Of a stretch of 40,951 bases of DNA, positions 8,294 through 15,447 are shown piece after piece. Origin of the DNA: CAZPBC01 sp964584775 (GTDB lineage Bacteria > Chlamydiota > Chlamydiia > Chlamydiales > SLFE01); the NCBI GenBank assembly GCA_964584775.1, contig CAZPBC010000016.1, forward strand, positions 1 to 40,951, read 5' to 3'. Position 1 is the first letter of the stretch. Each line of letters starts with the position of its first letter. The position numbers and the translations under genes are program-made. The notes under the pieces were generated by a model that worked only from the letters and a program-made list of their open reading frames with translations, did not search any database and was not told the origin of the DNA.

Positions 8294-9102
8294 GAGCGAA
8301 ACCCTGCTTCCTTTTTTCTCGATTTTTCGTAGGAACGCTCAAAGAGAGCAACCGACTTTCCATAGGTTCGACTGACATTCTCCTCAGAAAAGATCTCTTT
8401 CGTCAGACCCGATGCCACGAGTCGCATATTGAGAAGGAGTGTCCAGTCAAAACGCTCCTGGACAGTGCTCAGGTCGTGGTGAACAAGGACAAGGGTTTTT
8501 CCTTTCTTCTTCAAGTCGTTAAGAAACTGCGTCAACACTTCCTCAGTTGCGTGATCCACACCCTGGAAGGGCTCATCCATGAGATAGATGTCCGCCTCCT
8601 GCAAGAGAGCACGTGCCAAAAAAGCCCTCTGCTGTTGTCCGCCCGAGAGTTCTCCAATTTGACGTCCTTTACAGGCGGAAAGGCCCAATGCATCAATATA
8701 GTGGTCAGCAGCCTCGTAGTCTGCTTTTTTAGGAAAACGAAATAGCCCCAGCTGTCCAAAACGCCCCATGAGAACCAGCTCTCGTACAGTGATCGGGAAA
8801 TCCCAGTCGACAGAGCTTCTTTGTGGAATGTAGGCCACGCGCTCTCTCATCTCTTCAAAAGGTTTTCCATTAAAAAGGATCGTTCCAGATGTCGGCTTGA
8901 TTAAACCCACGGTCGACCTCAAGAGAGTGCTTTTGCCTGCCCCATTGGGACCGACAATCGCAGCCGTGCATCCGCAGGGAATCTCAAAATCGATCTCCCA
9001 CAGAACAGGCGTACGATCAAAAAAAACACTGAGGTGGCTAACGCTCAGTGCGGCAGGCTGTTGGGTTTGTGTGTTGAAGGTTTCTTGTAATGGTTTGGAC
9101 AT
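8290..9102 (-). CDS. ytgB: Metal ABC transporter ATPase YtgB
   Basis: A 270-residue ABC ATPase that energises the ytg metal importer. It has Walker A GPNGAGKST, the Q-loop region AYIPQRSSVDWDFPITV typical of MntB/ZnuC-type ATPases, the signature LSGGQQQR, Walker B DIYLMDEP and the switch His in LVHHD. It overlaps the downstream permease-repressor by 4 bp. Its start at 9102 lies 65 bp inside the upstream binding-protein gene, with only a distant AAGGA, so a slightly later start is possible. Confidence 0.93.
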   Translation of the reverse strand: MSKPLQETFNTQTQQPAALSVSHLSVFFDRTPVLWEIDFEIPCGCTAAIVGPNGAGKSTLLRSTVGLIKPTSGTILFNGKPFEEMRERVAYIPQRSSVDWDFPITVRELVLMGRFGQLGLFRFPKKADYEAADHYIDALGLSACKGRQIGELSGGQQQRAFLARALLQEADIYLMDEPFQGVDHATEEVLTQFLNDLKKKGKTLVLVHHDLSTVQERFDWTLLLNMRLVASGLTKEIFSEENVSRTYGKSVALFERSYEKSRKKEAGFRS

Positions 9103-10027
9103 TGTGTTTCATCATTCCTTGATAGGTTTCTGCACCGCTCCCTGGGCTTCCCATAGCATCCCCGTAAAGAGGGCTGTCAGCGATTGTCACTTCTAAGCCA
9201 TTCTCACTTGCCGCATTGACCAACTTTTTAATCGAGTCTTGGCTGATGTTCGACTCAGGGAAGAGAACCGTGATTTCATTATTCAGAAGATGGCTCAAAA
9301 TTTCTTGGATATGACTCAAGCTAATCTGACTTTCAGGTGCAAGCCCTTCCGGTGCCTTAAAACGCTTTCTCCACTCAGCCTCGGTCTCTCCCCGATCAGC
9401 TAGGTAAGTGCGAGCAAAATAGTTGAAGGCGTCGTGGCTGGTGACTAGGTAGCGTAGACAAGGGTGCAGCTGCTCCATCTCTGACTTCATCCATTGATGA
9501 AGACCCATCAGCTCCTGCTTCGTCGCAGCCTCACGCTGATGGAAACTCCCCCGTGTCTTTTTCTCTAACGACTCGCGGACAACAGGAACCGCCTCTGCCC
9601 ATAGAGAGACATCCATCCAAAGGTGAGGATCGACTTGTCCTTGGTCGTAGAGAATCCGTTCCGGGTGTCTTTTTTGAATCTCGTCGCCAAGCGCGACAGC
9701 ATTGGGGCTATTTTTTAGAGCACCGTGGATGCTAGGACCATGCTCCAGACCCAATCCGTTATAAAAAATGAGGTCCGCAAAACGGATCTTTTCATCATCT
9801 CCTTTAACCAGCTGGTAGCTGTGCGGATCTAGCTCTCCACGAATGAGGACCAGCACATCGACCTGATCACCTCCAACCCGCTTCACTAGATCTCCGATGA
9901 TCTCTGTCGTCGCCAGCACTTTGACTTTAGCACTCGGCTGAAACCAGCTTTTAGAGGCCAAATCTTCCGAAGATTGACAACCTGTCAGTAGTAGTGAGCA
10001 TAGAATGGTATTGAGTAATCTGCGCAT
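9038..10027 (-). CDS. ytgA: YtgA: metal-binding solute-binding lipoprotein
   Basis: I start the protein at the ATG at 10027 because it opens with a lipoprotein signal, MRRLLNTILCSLLLTGC, with the lipidated Cys at residue 17; the open frame extends further upstream without such a signal. The 329-residue product is a cluster A-I (TroA/ZnuA/PsaA) binding protein. Likely metal ligands are visible as three His (DPHSY, QVDPHLW, VTSHDAF) and one Asp (ADSPLYGD). It captures metal outside the inner membrane for the YtgBCD importer. No Shine-Dalgarno sequence is seen; a promoter candidate ends about 14 bp upstream. Confidence 0.92.
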   Translation of the reverse strand: MRRLLNTILCSLLLTGCQSSEDLASKSWFQPSAKVKVLATTEIIGDLVKRVGGDQVDVLVLIRGELDPHSYQLVKGDDEKIRFADLIFYNGLGLEHGPSIHGALKNSPNAVALGDEIQKRHPERILYDQGQVDPHLWMDVSLWAEAVPVVRESLEKKTRGSFHQREAATKQELMGLHQWMKSEMEQLHPCLRYLVTSHDAFNYFARTYLADRGETEAEWRKRFKAPEGLAPESQISLSHIQEILSHLLNNEITVLFPESNISQDSIKKLVNAASENGLEVTIADSPLYGDAMGSPGSGAETYQGMMKHNVQTITRNLQHTNPTACRTER

Positions 10028-10040
10028 GACGGAAGAGAGT

Positions 10041-10070
10041 ATACTACGAATCCGAGCCAAAGTGGTACAA
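10041..10070 (-). promoter_or_regulatory. Candidate sigma-66 type promoter of ytgA
   Basis: On the minus strand TTGTAC (10065-10070) and TAGTAT (10041-10046) are separated by 18 bp. Transcription would start about 7 bases before the ytgA ATG, giving a nearly leaderless message. This agrees with the missing ribosome binding site. The elements are imperfect. Confidence 0.3.
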
Positions 10071-10334
10071 AAAATCATACCCATAGATGCCATTAGAGCA
10101 CCCTTTTGTGAAAAAAACCTTGAGACCGTAGCGCCCCACACTGACGATTTTCACGGCACGGACATCTTCAATCGGCTCTTTTTTCTCTTCACTACAGGAG
10201 GCACAACCACAGGACGCCTGAAGATCAGGGAGAAAATAACTCTGTACTTTTCCATCATTCCAAACGATTTCAAAGGTCTGTGGACCTGTCTGGTGGATGT
10301 TTTGGATCGCTAGGGCTTGAAGGGCTACTTCCAT
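10044..10334 (-). CDS. DUF971 domain protein (GBBH-like N-terminal domain)
   Basis: A 96-residue single-domain protein of the DUF971 family, recognised from FEIVWNDGK, FLPDLQASCGCASC and YGLKVFFTKGCSNGIYGYDFL. Three Cys (42, 44, 47) form a CxCxxC cluster that could bind zinc or an Fe-S cluster. In many bacteria this domain is fused to, or next to, Mrp/ApbC ATPases. Here it follows such a gene with a 10-bp overlap, so the two proteins are probably made together and may act together in Fe-S cluster handling. Function is inferred. Confidence 0.85.
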   Translation of the reverse strand: MEVALQALAIQNIHQTGPQTFEIVWNDGKVQSYFLPDLQASCGCASCSEEKKEPIEDVRAVKIVSVGRYGLKVFFTKGCSNGIYGYDFLYHFGSDS

Positions 10335-11158
10335 ATCAGTTCAAAGCTCTCTAAGTTTTGCCCCTTTCCCTCTTGGATCAAGGAGAGTTGACTGAGTGTT
10401 TGATCAAGGACCTCTTCAAAAGCACGACGACAGTCTTCTCCCTCCTCACTCTCAAAGAGGGATTCAGAACGGTCAAGAGACTGTGAAAGCAGAGGCTCTA
10501 AAGGAATCTCTCCCAAGAAAGGCTCTCCACACTCAGCAGCGAGTTTTCTTCCCCCTCCCTGTCCAAAGGGGTGGTGCTTCTCTTGAGAGCCTGGAGGAAG
10601 ATAGTAACTCATATTTTCCACGACACCAGCAATGGGAACCCGAAGCTGCCTGAAGGCATCCATCGCTTTTTTTACATCTAAGAGTGCCACCTCCTGTGGA
10701 GTAGTCACCAAGAGTGCGGCAGTGATAGGCGCTTTTTGACAAAGAGTGAGCTGGATATCACCCGTCCCAGGAGGAAGATCTAAGATCAAGAAATCGACAT
10801 CACTCCAATCTGCCTGCTGGAGAAACTGGGTAATCACCCCGTTCGCGATCGGAGCTCGAACAACCGCTGCTGAATCCTCATTTCGAAAATGGGCAAGAGA
10901 AAGAAATCGGATGCCCTCAGCATATGCAGGAACAATTTGATCCCCTCGACGCATTGGTAAACGCTCCTCTTTCAGCATCTTTTTTAAGGAGGGTCCATAG
11001 AGATCCGCATCGAGAAGACCCACTCGTATCCCTCTGGATTTCAGAAGTCTAGCCAGTGAGACAGCCACTGTCGATTTACCGACTCCCCCCTTTCCTGCCG
11101 CAACCGCTAGAAGCGTTTTGGGGGCACTCTTTTTTTCATCGTACATTTGTAAAGACAT
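10325..11158 (-). CDS. mrp: Mrp/ApbC-family P-loop ATPase (Fe-S carrier type)
   Basis: A 277-residue MinD/Mrp-fold ATPase. The deviant Walker A GKGGVGKST lies at residues 22-30, followed by LLDADLYGPSL and FLILDLPPGTGD. The ENMSYY...FGQGGG block is diagnostic for Mrp. The CxxC that normally lies inside this block and bridges the dimer's Fe-S cluster is absent: residues about 186-191 read YLPPGS. The usual N-terminal MIP18-like domain is also missing. A downstream DUF971 protein supplies a CxCxxC. There is no ribosome binding site, and TATAAT lies 16 bp upstream of the ATG. Confidence 0.88.
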   Translation of the reverse strand: MSLQMYDEKKSAPKTLLAVAAGKGGVGKSTVAVSLARLLKSRGIRVGLLDADLYGPSLKKMLKEERLPMRRGDQIVPAYAEGIRFLSLAHFRNEDSAAVVRAPIANGVITQFLQQADWSDVDFLILDLPPGTGDIQLTLCQKAPITAALLVTTPQEVALLDVKKAMDAFRQLRVPIAGVVENMSYYLPPGSQEKHHPFGQGGGRKLAAECGEPFLGEIPLEPLLSQSLDRSESLFESEEGEDCRRAFEEVLDQTLSQLSLIQEGKGQNLESFELIWK

Positions 11159-11173
11159 GGTTTAACTATAGGC

Positions 11174-11204
11174 ATTATAGCGCAAACTTTCAAGCACCTG
11201 TTAA
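11174..11204 (-). promoter_or_regulatory. Candidate promoter of mrp
   Basis: On the minus strand a perfect TATAAT (11174-11179) is preceded by TTAACA (11199-11204) with a 19-bp spacer. The start point would fall about 8 bases before the ATG at 11158, suggesting a leaderless or near-leaderless transcript. Confidence 0.4.
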
Positions 11205-11377
11205 AAGGTTAATTTTTGTTGCGAAAAATGATCTAATTATTTAAATTCCTTTTAATTAATATCGAGAAGGTCAATTTTTTGGCACTCTCGTGAATTCTGA
11301 AGAAACTGTATGACTGTCTTATTTTCATTACTACCACATTGAAAATAAGTCGTTTACAAAGTTAAAGGTAGGTTTGA

Positions 11378-11887
11378 ATGAGTGAAAAAAATAAAGTGGC
11401 AGCTGAATTAAAGAGCGCCATCGAAAAAGCCGTTAAAAAAGTGGGCGCATCGAAAGAAAATGAACTTTGCCGTTATATCGCAGTGGACGCTGGTGGATAC
11501 ATTCACCACTTCACATTCCGTAAGATGAAAGGCGAAAACCCCAAATGGCTTCTCGAGCAGATTAAGCGCTTTATTCTAGATCCCGCTAAGCCAAGAACTG
11601 TGACTCCTAAACCAAGAGCTCCTCGCGGTTCAAGAAAGCGTCGTGACCAGCTCCACTTCACAAAACATGACATTGAGCGCATCCTCCACATGGCTCGCCT
11701 AGCTGGGGATAAAGAGATGGTCCGTAAGCTCACTCAAAAAGATATTAAGCAAATCAAGCGAGAGCTCATCAACTCGATCAAAGCAGGCCGCATTGAGGCT
11801 GACCTTTGGAACTCGTACGTTGAAGCAATGACAAACCAGAATGCTCAAAACGAAGCGATCGCTTCAGCACTCGCTGTTCAAAACTAA
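11378..11887 (+). CDS. Conserved chlamydial basic protein of unknown function (CT066-like by position)
   Basis: A 169-residue basic protein with a Lys/Arg-rich centre (KPRTVTPKPRAPRGSRKRR) followed by predicted helices (KHDIERILHMARLAGDKEMVRKL). No signal peptide or membrane segment is seen. AGGTAGG lies 5 bp before the ATG. It sits between the ytg operon and the ATP/ADP translocase, the position of CT066 between npt1 and ytgA in Chlamydia trachomatis, which suggests orthology by synteny. The basic patch would suit nucleic acid binding, but no fold is recognised. A strong terminator follows. Confidence 0.8.
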   Translation: MSEKNKVAAELKSAIEKAVKKVGASKENELCRYIAVDAGGYIHHFTFRKMKGENPKWLLEQIKRFILDPAKPRTVTPKPRAPRGSRKRRDQLHFTKHDIERILHMARLAGDKEMVRKLTQKDIKQIKRELINSIKAGRIEADLWNSYVEAMTNQNAQNEAIASALAVQN

Positions 11888-11904
11888 GTTTTCAACATTG
11901 TCAT

Positions 11905-11941
11905 AAAAAAGGCTAAGAAAGTCGATTCCTTAGCCTTTTTT
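11905..11941. terminator. Bidirectional-type rho-independent terminator
   Basis: A6 is followed by GGCTAAG, an 11-nt loop, CTTAGCC and T6. The symmetrical A and T runs could work on both strands. It closes the basic-protein gene ending at 11887. Confidence 0.9.
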
Positions 11942-11996
11942 ATCTTTCTAAGTCCCTCCTTAACAGTCCCCTCTATCAAACCTCTAAGAAAATGGT

Positions 11997-12034
11997 TTGA
12001 CTTGTATAACATATATGGATATACGTATGTATAT
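11997..12034 (+). promoter_or_regulatory. arsM promoter with overlapping ArsR-type operator
   Basis: TTGACT (11997-12002) and TATACG (12020-12025) are separated by 17 bp. The inverted repeat ATATAC-GTAT-GTATAT (12019-12034) overlaps the -10 element, as expected for an operator that blocks RNA polymerase. The neighbouring ArsR gene is the obvious candidate repressor. A strong AAGGAGG precedes the first gene. Confidence 0.55.
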
Positions 12035-12063
12035 ATATAAAACCCAAAGAAGGAGGCATTTTC

Positions 12064-12933
12064 ATGGACTATTATGAACCACCAAAAATTGAGCATGTGC
12101 AGTACATCGCTGTAAACGAAGTAAAGCAAGAAAATAGCCTTGAGAGGATGAGAGACAGTGTGAGGAGTGCTTATGGCACTGTCGCTGAGTCCAACGATCA
12201 AGGCAAAAGTTGCGGGAATTCGAGAAGTTGTTGCGGAGTCTCTGCAAAACCCGACCACTCCTACTCAAACGAGCTGGGATATAGCCAAGAAGAGCTTGAA
12301 AGTGTGCCTGAGGGAAGCAATATGGGACTCGGTTGCGGAAACCCACTCACCATGGCCCACCTGAAGCAAGGAGATTCCGTTCTAGATCTCGGAGCAGGCG
12401 GAGGCTTAGATGTGTTCCTCGCAGCCAAAAAAGTCGGACCGCGCGGAAAGGTTTTCGGAGTGGACATGACACCCGAGATGATCAGTAAATCCAGAGCCAA
12501 TGCAAAGAAAAGCGGATTTGACAACGTTGAGTTTCTCCTAGGAGAGATTGAGCATTTACCTCTTCCAGACAACTCCATCAACACCGTTATCTCAAACTGC
12601 GTTGTCAATTTATCGACAAATAAAGAGGCTGTATTCAGGGAGTCCTTTCGTGTTTTGAAAAAAGGTGGTCGCTTGGCTATTTCAGACGTGATTGCTTACA
12701 AACCTCTGCCCAAAGAAATGGTAGAGAATGAGGAGCTTTACTGTAATTGCATCTCAGGTGCGATCACTGCTGAGGAGATAAAAAATCTATTGTCCAAGGC
12801 TGGATTTACTGATATCGTCATTCAAGCTGAGCGAAACAGTCGAACCTTTATTAAAGACTGGGTACCTGGTACCGACTCAGAAAATTATGTCGTTTCAGCT
12901 AAAATTATCGCCGTCAAGGGAGAGGCTAGTTAA
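12064..12933 (+). CDS. arsM: Arsenite S-adenosylmethionine methyltransferase
   Basis: A 289-residue class I methyltransferase. The SAM-binding motif VLDLGAGGGLDVFLA lies at about 107-120, with VFGVDMT (motif II) and FRVLKKGGRLAISDV later. Family-specific cysteines are present: Cys56/57 (SCCG), Cys91 (GLGCGNP), Cys179 (SNCVVN) and Cys229 (CISGA). The last two match the arsenite ligands of characterised ArsM enzymes. It converts trivalent arsenic to methylated, eventually volatile, species in the cytosol. It is followed after 36 bp by an ArsR-type gene, making an arsenic-inducible pair. Not typical of pathogenic chlamydiae, so possibly acquired. Confidence 0.92.
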   Translation: MDYYEPPKIEHVQYIAVNEVKQENSLERMRDSVRSAYGTVAESNDQGKSCGNSRSCCGVSAKPDHSYSNELGYSQEELESVPEGSNMGLGCGNPLTMAHLKQGDSVLDLGAGGGLDVFLAAKKVGPRGKVFGVDMTPEMISKSRANAKKSGFDNVEFLLGEIEHLPLPDNSINTVISNCVVNLSTNKEAVFRESFRVLKKGGRLAISDVIAYKPLPKEMVENEELYCNCISGAITAEEIKNLLSKAGFTDIVIQAERNSRTFIKDWVPGTDSENYVVSAKIIAVKGEAS

Positions 12934-12969
12934 AGCACCTTCTGAGTTAAAGGCATTTATCGATACAAA

Positions 12970-13314
12970 ATGATAGAACCAGACGAACTTTTTTTACTCT
13001 TATCTGACAAAACGCGGTTACGATGCCTAGTACTCCTTCACTTAGAAAAAGAACTCTGTGTCTGTGAAATCAGCCATACCTTAGAGAGCATCCAGCCTAA
13101 GATCTCAAGGCACTTGTCAATTTTACGCAAGTCAAGACTGGTTCAAGATGAGAGACGTGGAAAGTGGGTCTATTACAAGATCAATGCAGACTTAGATAAG
13201 AAGACAAAGGCGCTTTTAACAACCATCTTAAATAGTTTAAAGGGCAGCGAACCTTTCTCTTTAGACTACGAAAAACTCTTAGAATTTCGAAAGAGTGATT
13301 CTTGTGGAACATAA
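12970..13314 (+). CDS. arsR: ArsR-family arsenic-responsive repressor
   Basis: A 114-residue SmtB/ArsR winged-helix protein. The recognition helix region carries the As(III)-binding ELCVCEI motif (Cys30 and Cys32), followed by IQPKISRHLSILRKSRLV and the wing DERRGKWVYYKI. Metalloid binding to the Cys pair releases such repressors from DNA. It lies downstream of arsM and probably represses the promoter at 11997-12034. No good ribosome binding site is seen, so coupling to arsM translation is possible. A perfect terminator follows immediately. Confidence 0.92.
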   Translation: MIEPDELFLLLSDKTRLRCLVLLHLEKELCVCEISHTLESIQPKISRHLSILRKSRLVQDERRGKWVYYKINADLDKKTKALLTTILNSLKGSEPFSLDYEKLLEFRKSDSCGT

Positions 13315-13346
13315 AAAAACCCGCTTGGTAAACCAAGCGGGTTTTT
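13314..13346. terminator. Bidirectional rho-independent terminator
   Basis: A run of A is followed by CCCGCTTGG-TAAA-CCAAGCGGG and T5, a perfect 9-bp stem. It lies between the convergent arsR and ATP/ADP translocase genes and can serve both. Confidence 0.95.
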
Positions 13347-13368
13347 ACAGCTCGTCTGTTTAAAGCAA

Positions 13369-14910
13369 TTAGTTAGTTGCTGTAGCAGGCTTTGCTGTCA
13401 CTGTTGCAGGCTCCTTCTCAGGCTGCGCCTCAGTTGTCAGTTCACCGAACTGCTTACCGAGTGAGCGTGCCGCTGCAAACCATCCGACCATGATAAGCAG
13501 AAGAAGTCCACCAATGTATGGTGTGATCAGGCTCAGCTGACCAAACATCAGGAGAAGACCTTGCTGTGCAAGGGATCCACCCGACTTTCCAAGACGAGCA
13601 CCTACAACGTCAACAGCCGCTTTACCCTTAACCTTTTGTTCTTGGTCAAGAGGGATATAGGCCATCTCTTTTGTTGGATCAAAGAGCGAGTACTTCGCAG
13701 ACTTACTCATGATGTTTTGGATCATACCGAACATCACCGCCATGAAGAGAGGTGTCGTTCCCATCGCTGCAACAAATCCGCCTAGGCTATCTTTAAAGAT
13801 GATGAACGCAAAGAAGGCAGCTCCAGTCGCTAGAAGTAGCGTCGGAGTTGATAGTGCCGCAAATGTCCATCCAAATCGACGGATGATGTTGCTACCTCCG
13901 AAGAGCATCATCACGATGGTGACAGCTCCTAGGATGGTTGAGTACATACCCATAAATGCGTTGTAGTCGTTTGCACTTGGGTACTGCATTTTCAGCTGAG
14001 ACTTCCATGTCACTTCAACGAGGTTGATAGAGACACCGTAAGCCATTACGATTGCCGCAAGGCAAAGGATGTACTTCGAAGAGAGAAGGTACTTAAAGCT
14101 ATCGACCATTGACATCTTTGGCTTCTCTTTTTTCTTCTTCACTTCATCAGGGTTGTAGAAACGTGGGTCAGTCAGGACGTTCTTGTGGATCCAAGAGTAG
14201 ATCAGCATTGTTGCAATTCCTGCAAAGACAACCAAGGCCATCAGATAGTTTAGAGTCACTCCCCAAGCTTCCGCGTCGGTTGCGTACATGCTGCGGATGT
14301 TAGAGAAGTACATAATCGTCGGTCCAGAGAAGAGAAGAGCCACGTTAGCACCCAGTCCGAAAAGGGTGTAGAAACGCTTCGCTTCTGTCACACGAGTGAT
14401 ATCGTTCGCAAATCCCCAGAAAAGAAGGGAAAGAACAGCACTACCCCAAAGCTCTGATAGGACATAGAACAGAGAGTAGGTCCAGTTTCTATAACACGCT
14501 ACGAGTCCGCCAAGTCCCTTAGGCAGGAAAGACGCGAGAGCATCTGCTGAAGTCGTGGGGTGTAGAGAATCGATATTTGGGTAGATCACCAATGCAAACA
14601 GTCCGAAAAAGACCAAGAATGGTGTAATCGTTGTGTAAAACAACTTTGTCTTACTTAGAATGTTGGACAGCTTAGAATAGACCAACATAAAGAGAATCGC
14701 CGCCGGGACAACTCCCCATACTTTTAGGAAGGGAATCACTTCCGCTCCGCCGCCAGTCACCACTAGGGTGTCTTTCGTATCACGCAAGATCGTATAGTTG
14801 AACGAGATGAAGAAAAGCATGAAGAACATTGGGAGGATCTTCTTGATCTCGTGTGCGTGAATCGGCCAGAGAAAGGAGCGAATCTTTCCAAACTCACTGG
14901 GTTGACTCAT
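13369..14910 (-). CDS. npt1: NTT-family ATP/ADP translocase
   Basis: A 513-residue, roughly 12-segment membrane protein of the nucleotide transporter (NTT/TLC) family found in Chlamydiae, Rickettsiae and plastids. It opens with the typical LWPIHAHEIKKILPMF and YTILRDTKDTLVVT blocks and contains ELWGSAVLSLLFWGFAND and YIPLDQEQKVKGKAAVDV. It exchanges host ATP for bacterial ADP, the basis of energy parasitism. Neighbouring genes on the left match the Chlamydia npt1-CT066-ytgA order apart from inserted genes, so Npt1 rather than Npt2 is favoured. Its promoter lies about 120 bp upstream, and a perfect 23-bp palindrome lies in the leader. Confidence 0.93.
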   Translation of the reverse strand: MSQPSEFGKIRSFLWPIHAHEIKKILPMFFMLFFISFNYTILRDTKDTLVVTGGGAEVIPFLKVWGVVPAAILFMLVYSKLSNILSKTKLFYTTITPFLVFFGLFALVIYPNIDSLHPTTSADALASFLPKGLGGLVACYRNWTYSLFYVLSELWGSAVLSLLFWGFANDITRVTEAKRFYTLFGLGANVALLFSGPTIMYFSNIRSMYATDAEAWGVTLNYLMALVVFAGIATMLIYSWIHKNVLTDPRFYNPDEVKKKKEKPKMSMVDSFKYLLSSKYILCLAAIVMAYGVSINLVEVTWKSQLKMQYPSANDYNAFMGMYSTILGAVTIVMMLFGGSNIIRRFGWTFAALSTPTLLLATGAAFFAFIIFKDSLGGFVAAMGTTPLFMAVMFGMIQNIMSKSAKYSLFDPTKEMAYIPLDQEQKVKGKAAVDVVGARLGKSGGSLAQQGLLLMFGQLSLITPYIGGLLLLIMVGWFAAARSLGKQFGELTTEAQPEKEPATVTAKPATATN

Positions 14911-14986
14911 ATTGAACCTCTAAAGGGTTTGTATCTCCTAGCTCAAAATAACTTTACCTTGAATAAGGAGAGGTTGTTTATTATTT

Positions 14987-15009
14987 TGTTTTAAATCGAA
15001 TTTAAAACA
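14987..15009. promoter_or_regulatory. Perfect 23-bp palindrome in the npt1 leader
   Basis: TGTTTTAAAT-CGA-ATTTAAAACA has perfect 10-bp arms around three bases. It lies 77 bp before the translocase start and just downstream of its probable promoter. It could be an operator or an mRNA hairpin; no T-run or ribosome binding site is included. Confidence 0.5.
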
Positions 15010-15033
15010 GTAATCTGTCAATTTAGAACTTAA

Positions 15034-15063
15034 ATTATACAATAAAATGGGAATTTTTTGCAA
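15034..15063 (-). promoter_or_regulatory. Promoter of npt1
   Basis: On the minus strand TTGCAA (15058-15063) is separated by 18 bp from a perfect TATAAT (15034-15039). Transcription would start near 15027 and give a leader of about 117 nt carrying the 23-bp palindrome. An AGGAG precedes the ATG only at distance. Confidence 0.55.
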
Positions 15064-15138
15064 GAAAATTAAGGCCGTGTTAAGGCCCTCAGTCCTGAAA
15101 TTGAGCGCAAAATCATAGCAGATAGAGACAATTTTGAC

Positions 15139-15227
15139 GAGCCCTGAAAAAGTAAGGCTCTACTACCCTTCTTCTGAGGGCTACAGGTGAGCCCGACTCT
15201 GGACAAATCTAGGGGGCTCTGGTAGTA
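15139..15227 (+). ncRNA. Candidate structured RNA, upstream module
   Basis: Several inverted repeats nest here: GAGCC/GGCTC (15139-15143 with 15156-15160), TACTACC/GGTAGTA (15161-15167 with 15221-15227, perfect 7 bp) enclosing GGGCT/AGCCC (15178-15182 with 15190-15194). AGCCC could instead pair with GGGCT at 15214-15218. The 537-bp gap 14911-15447 has no convincing gene; this module and the long hairpin at 15286-15386 fill most of its right half. I could not match it to RNase P RNA, tmRNA, 6S or SRP RNA. Confidence 0.35.
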
Positions 15228-15285
15228 TTTCGTGACTCAATATCAACACATCCCTGGGGATTTCATGAGAGCTTGTAAAAATGGG

Positions 15286-15386
15286 ACAAAATGCTCGGCG
15301 AATTCAACAGATCTCAATTGAAGGGAAGGGTCTCCTGCACCCTTTCCGAGAGAGAAATCTGTTGAAGGTGACGTAAAGCATTTTGT
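15286..15386 (+). ncRNA. 101-nt long hairpin upstream of secDF (cis-regulatory RNA or sRNA)
   Basis: Three nested stems are directly readable: ACAAAATGCT/AGCATTTTGT (15286-15295 with 15377-15386), TTCAACAGAT/ATCTGTTGAA (15303-15312 with 15357-15366) and GGGAAGGGT/ACCCTTTCC (15323-15331 with 15339-15347, one mismatch). The two outer stems are perfect 10-bp helices separated by near-symmetrical internal loops. The hairpin ends 61 bp before the secDF ATG. It may be the secDF leader, an independent RNA or a small palindromic element. The opposite strand would fold equally. Confidence 0.45.
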
Positions 15387-15447
15387 GACAGTTTTGCGAG
15401 TGATCATGAAGTTCACAGGGCTTATATAGGATACGGACCCCCTTCTT

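Noticed and set aside
11279..11295. TTGGCAC resembling the -24 element of a sigma-54 promoter
   Set aside because: The required GC at -12 with 10-bp spacing after GG is absent (AA instead), so the promoter is incomplete.
15064..15447. Identification of the structured region as RNase P RNA, tmRNA, 6S or SRP RNA
   Set aside because: None of the universally conserved core sequences of these RNAs could be found on either strand.
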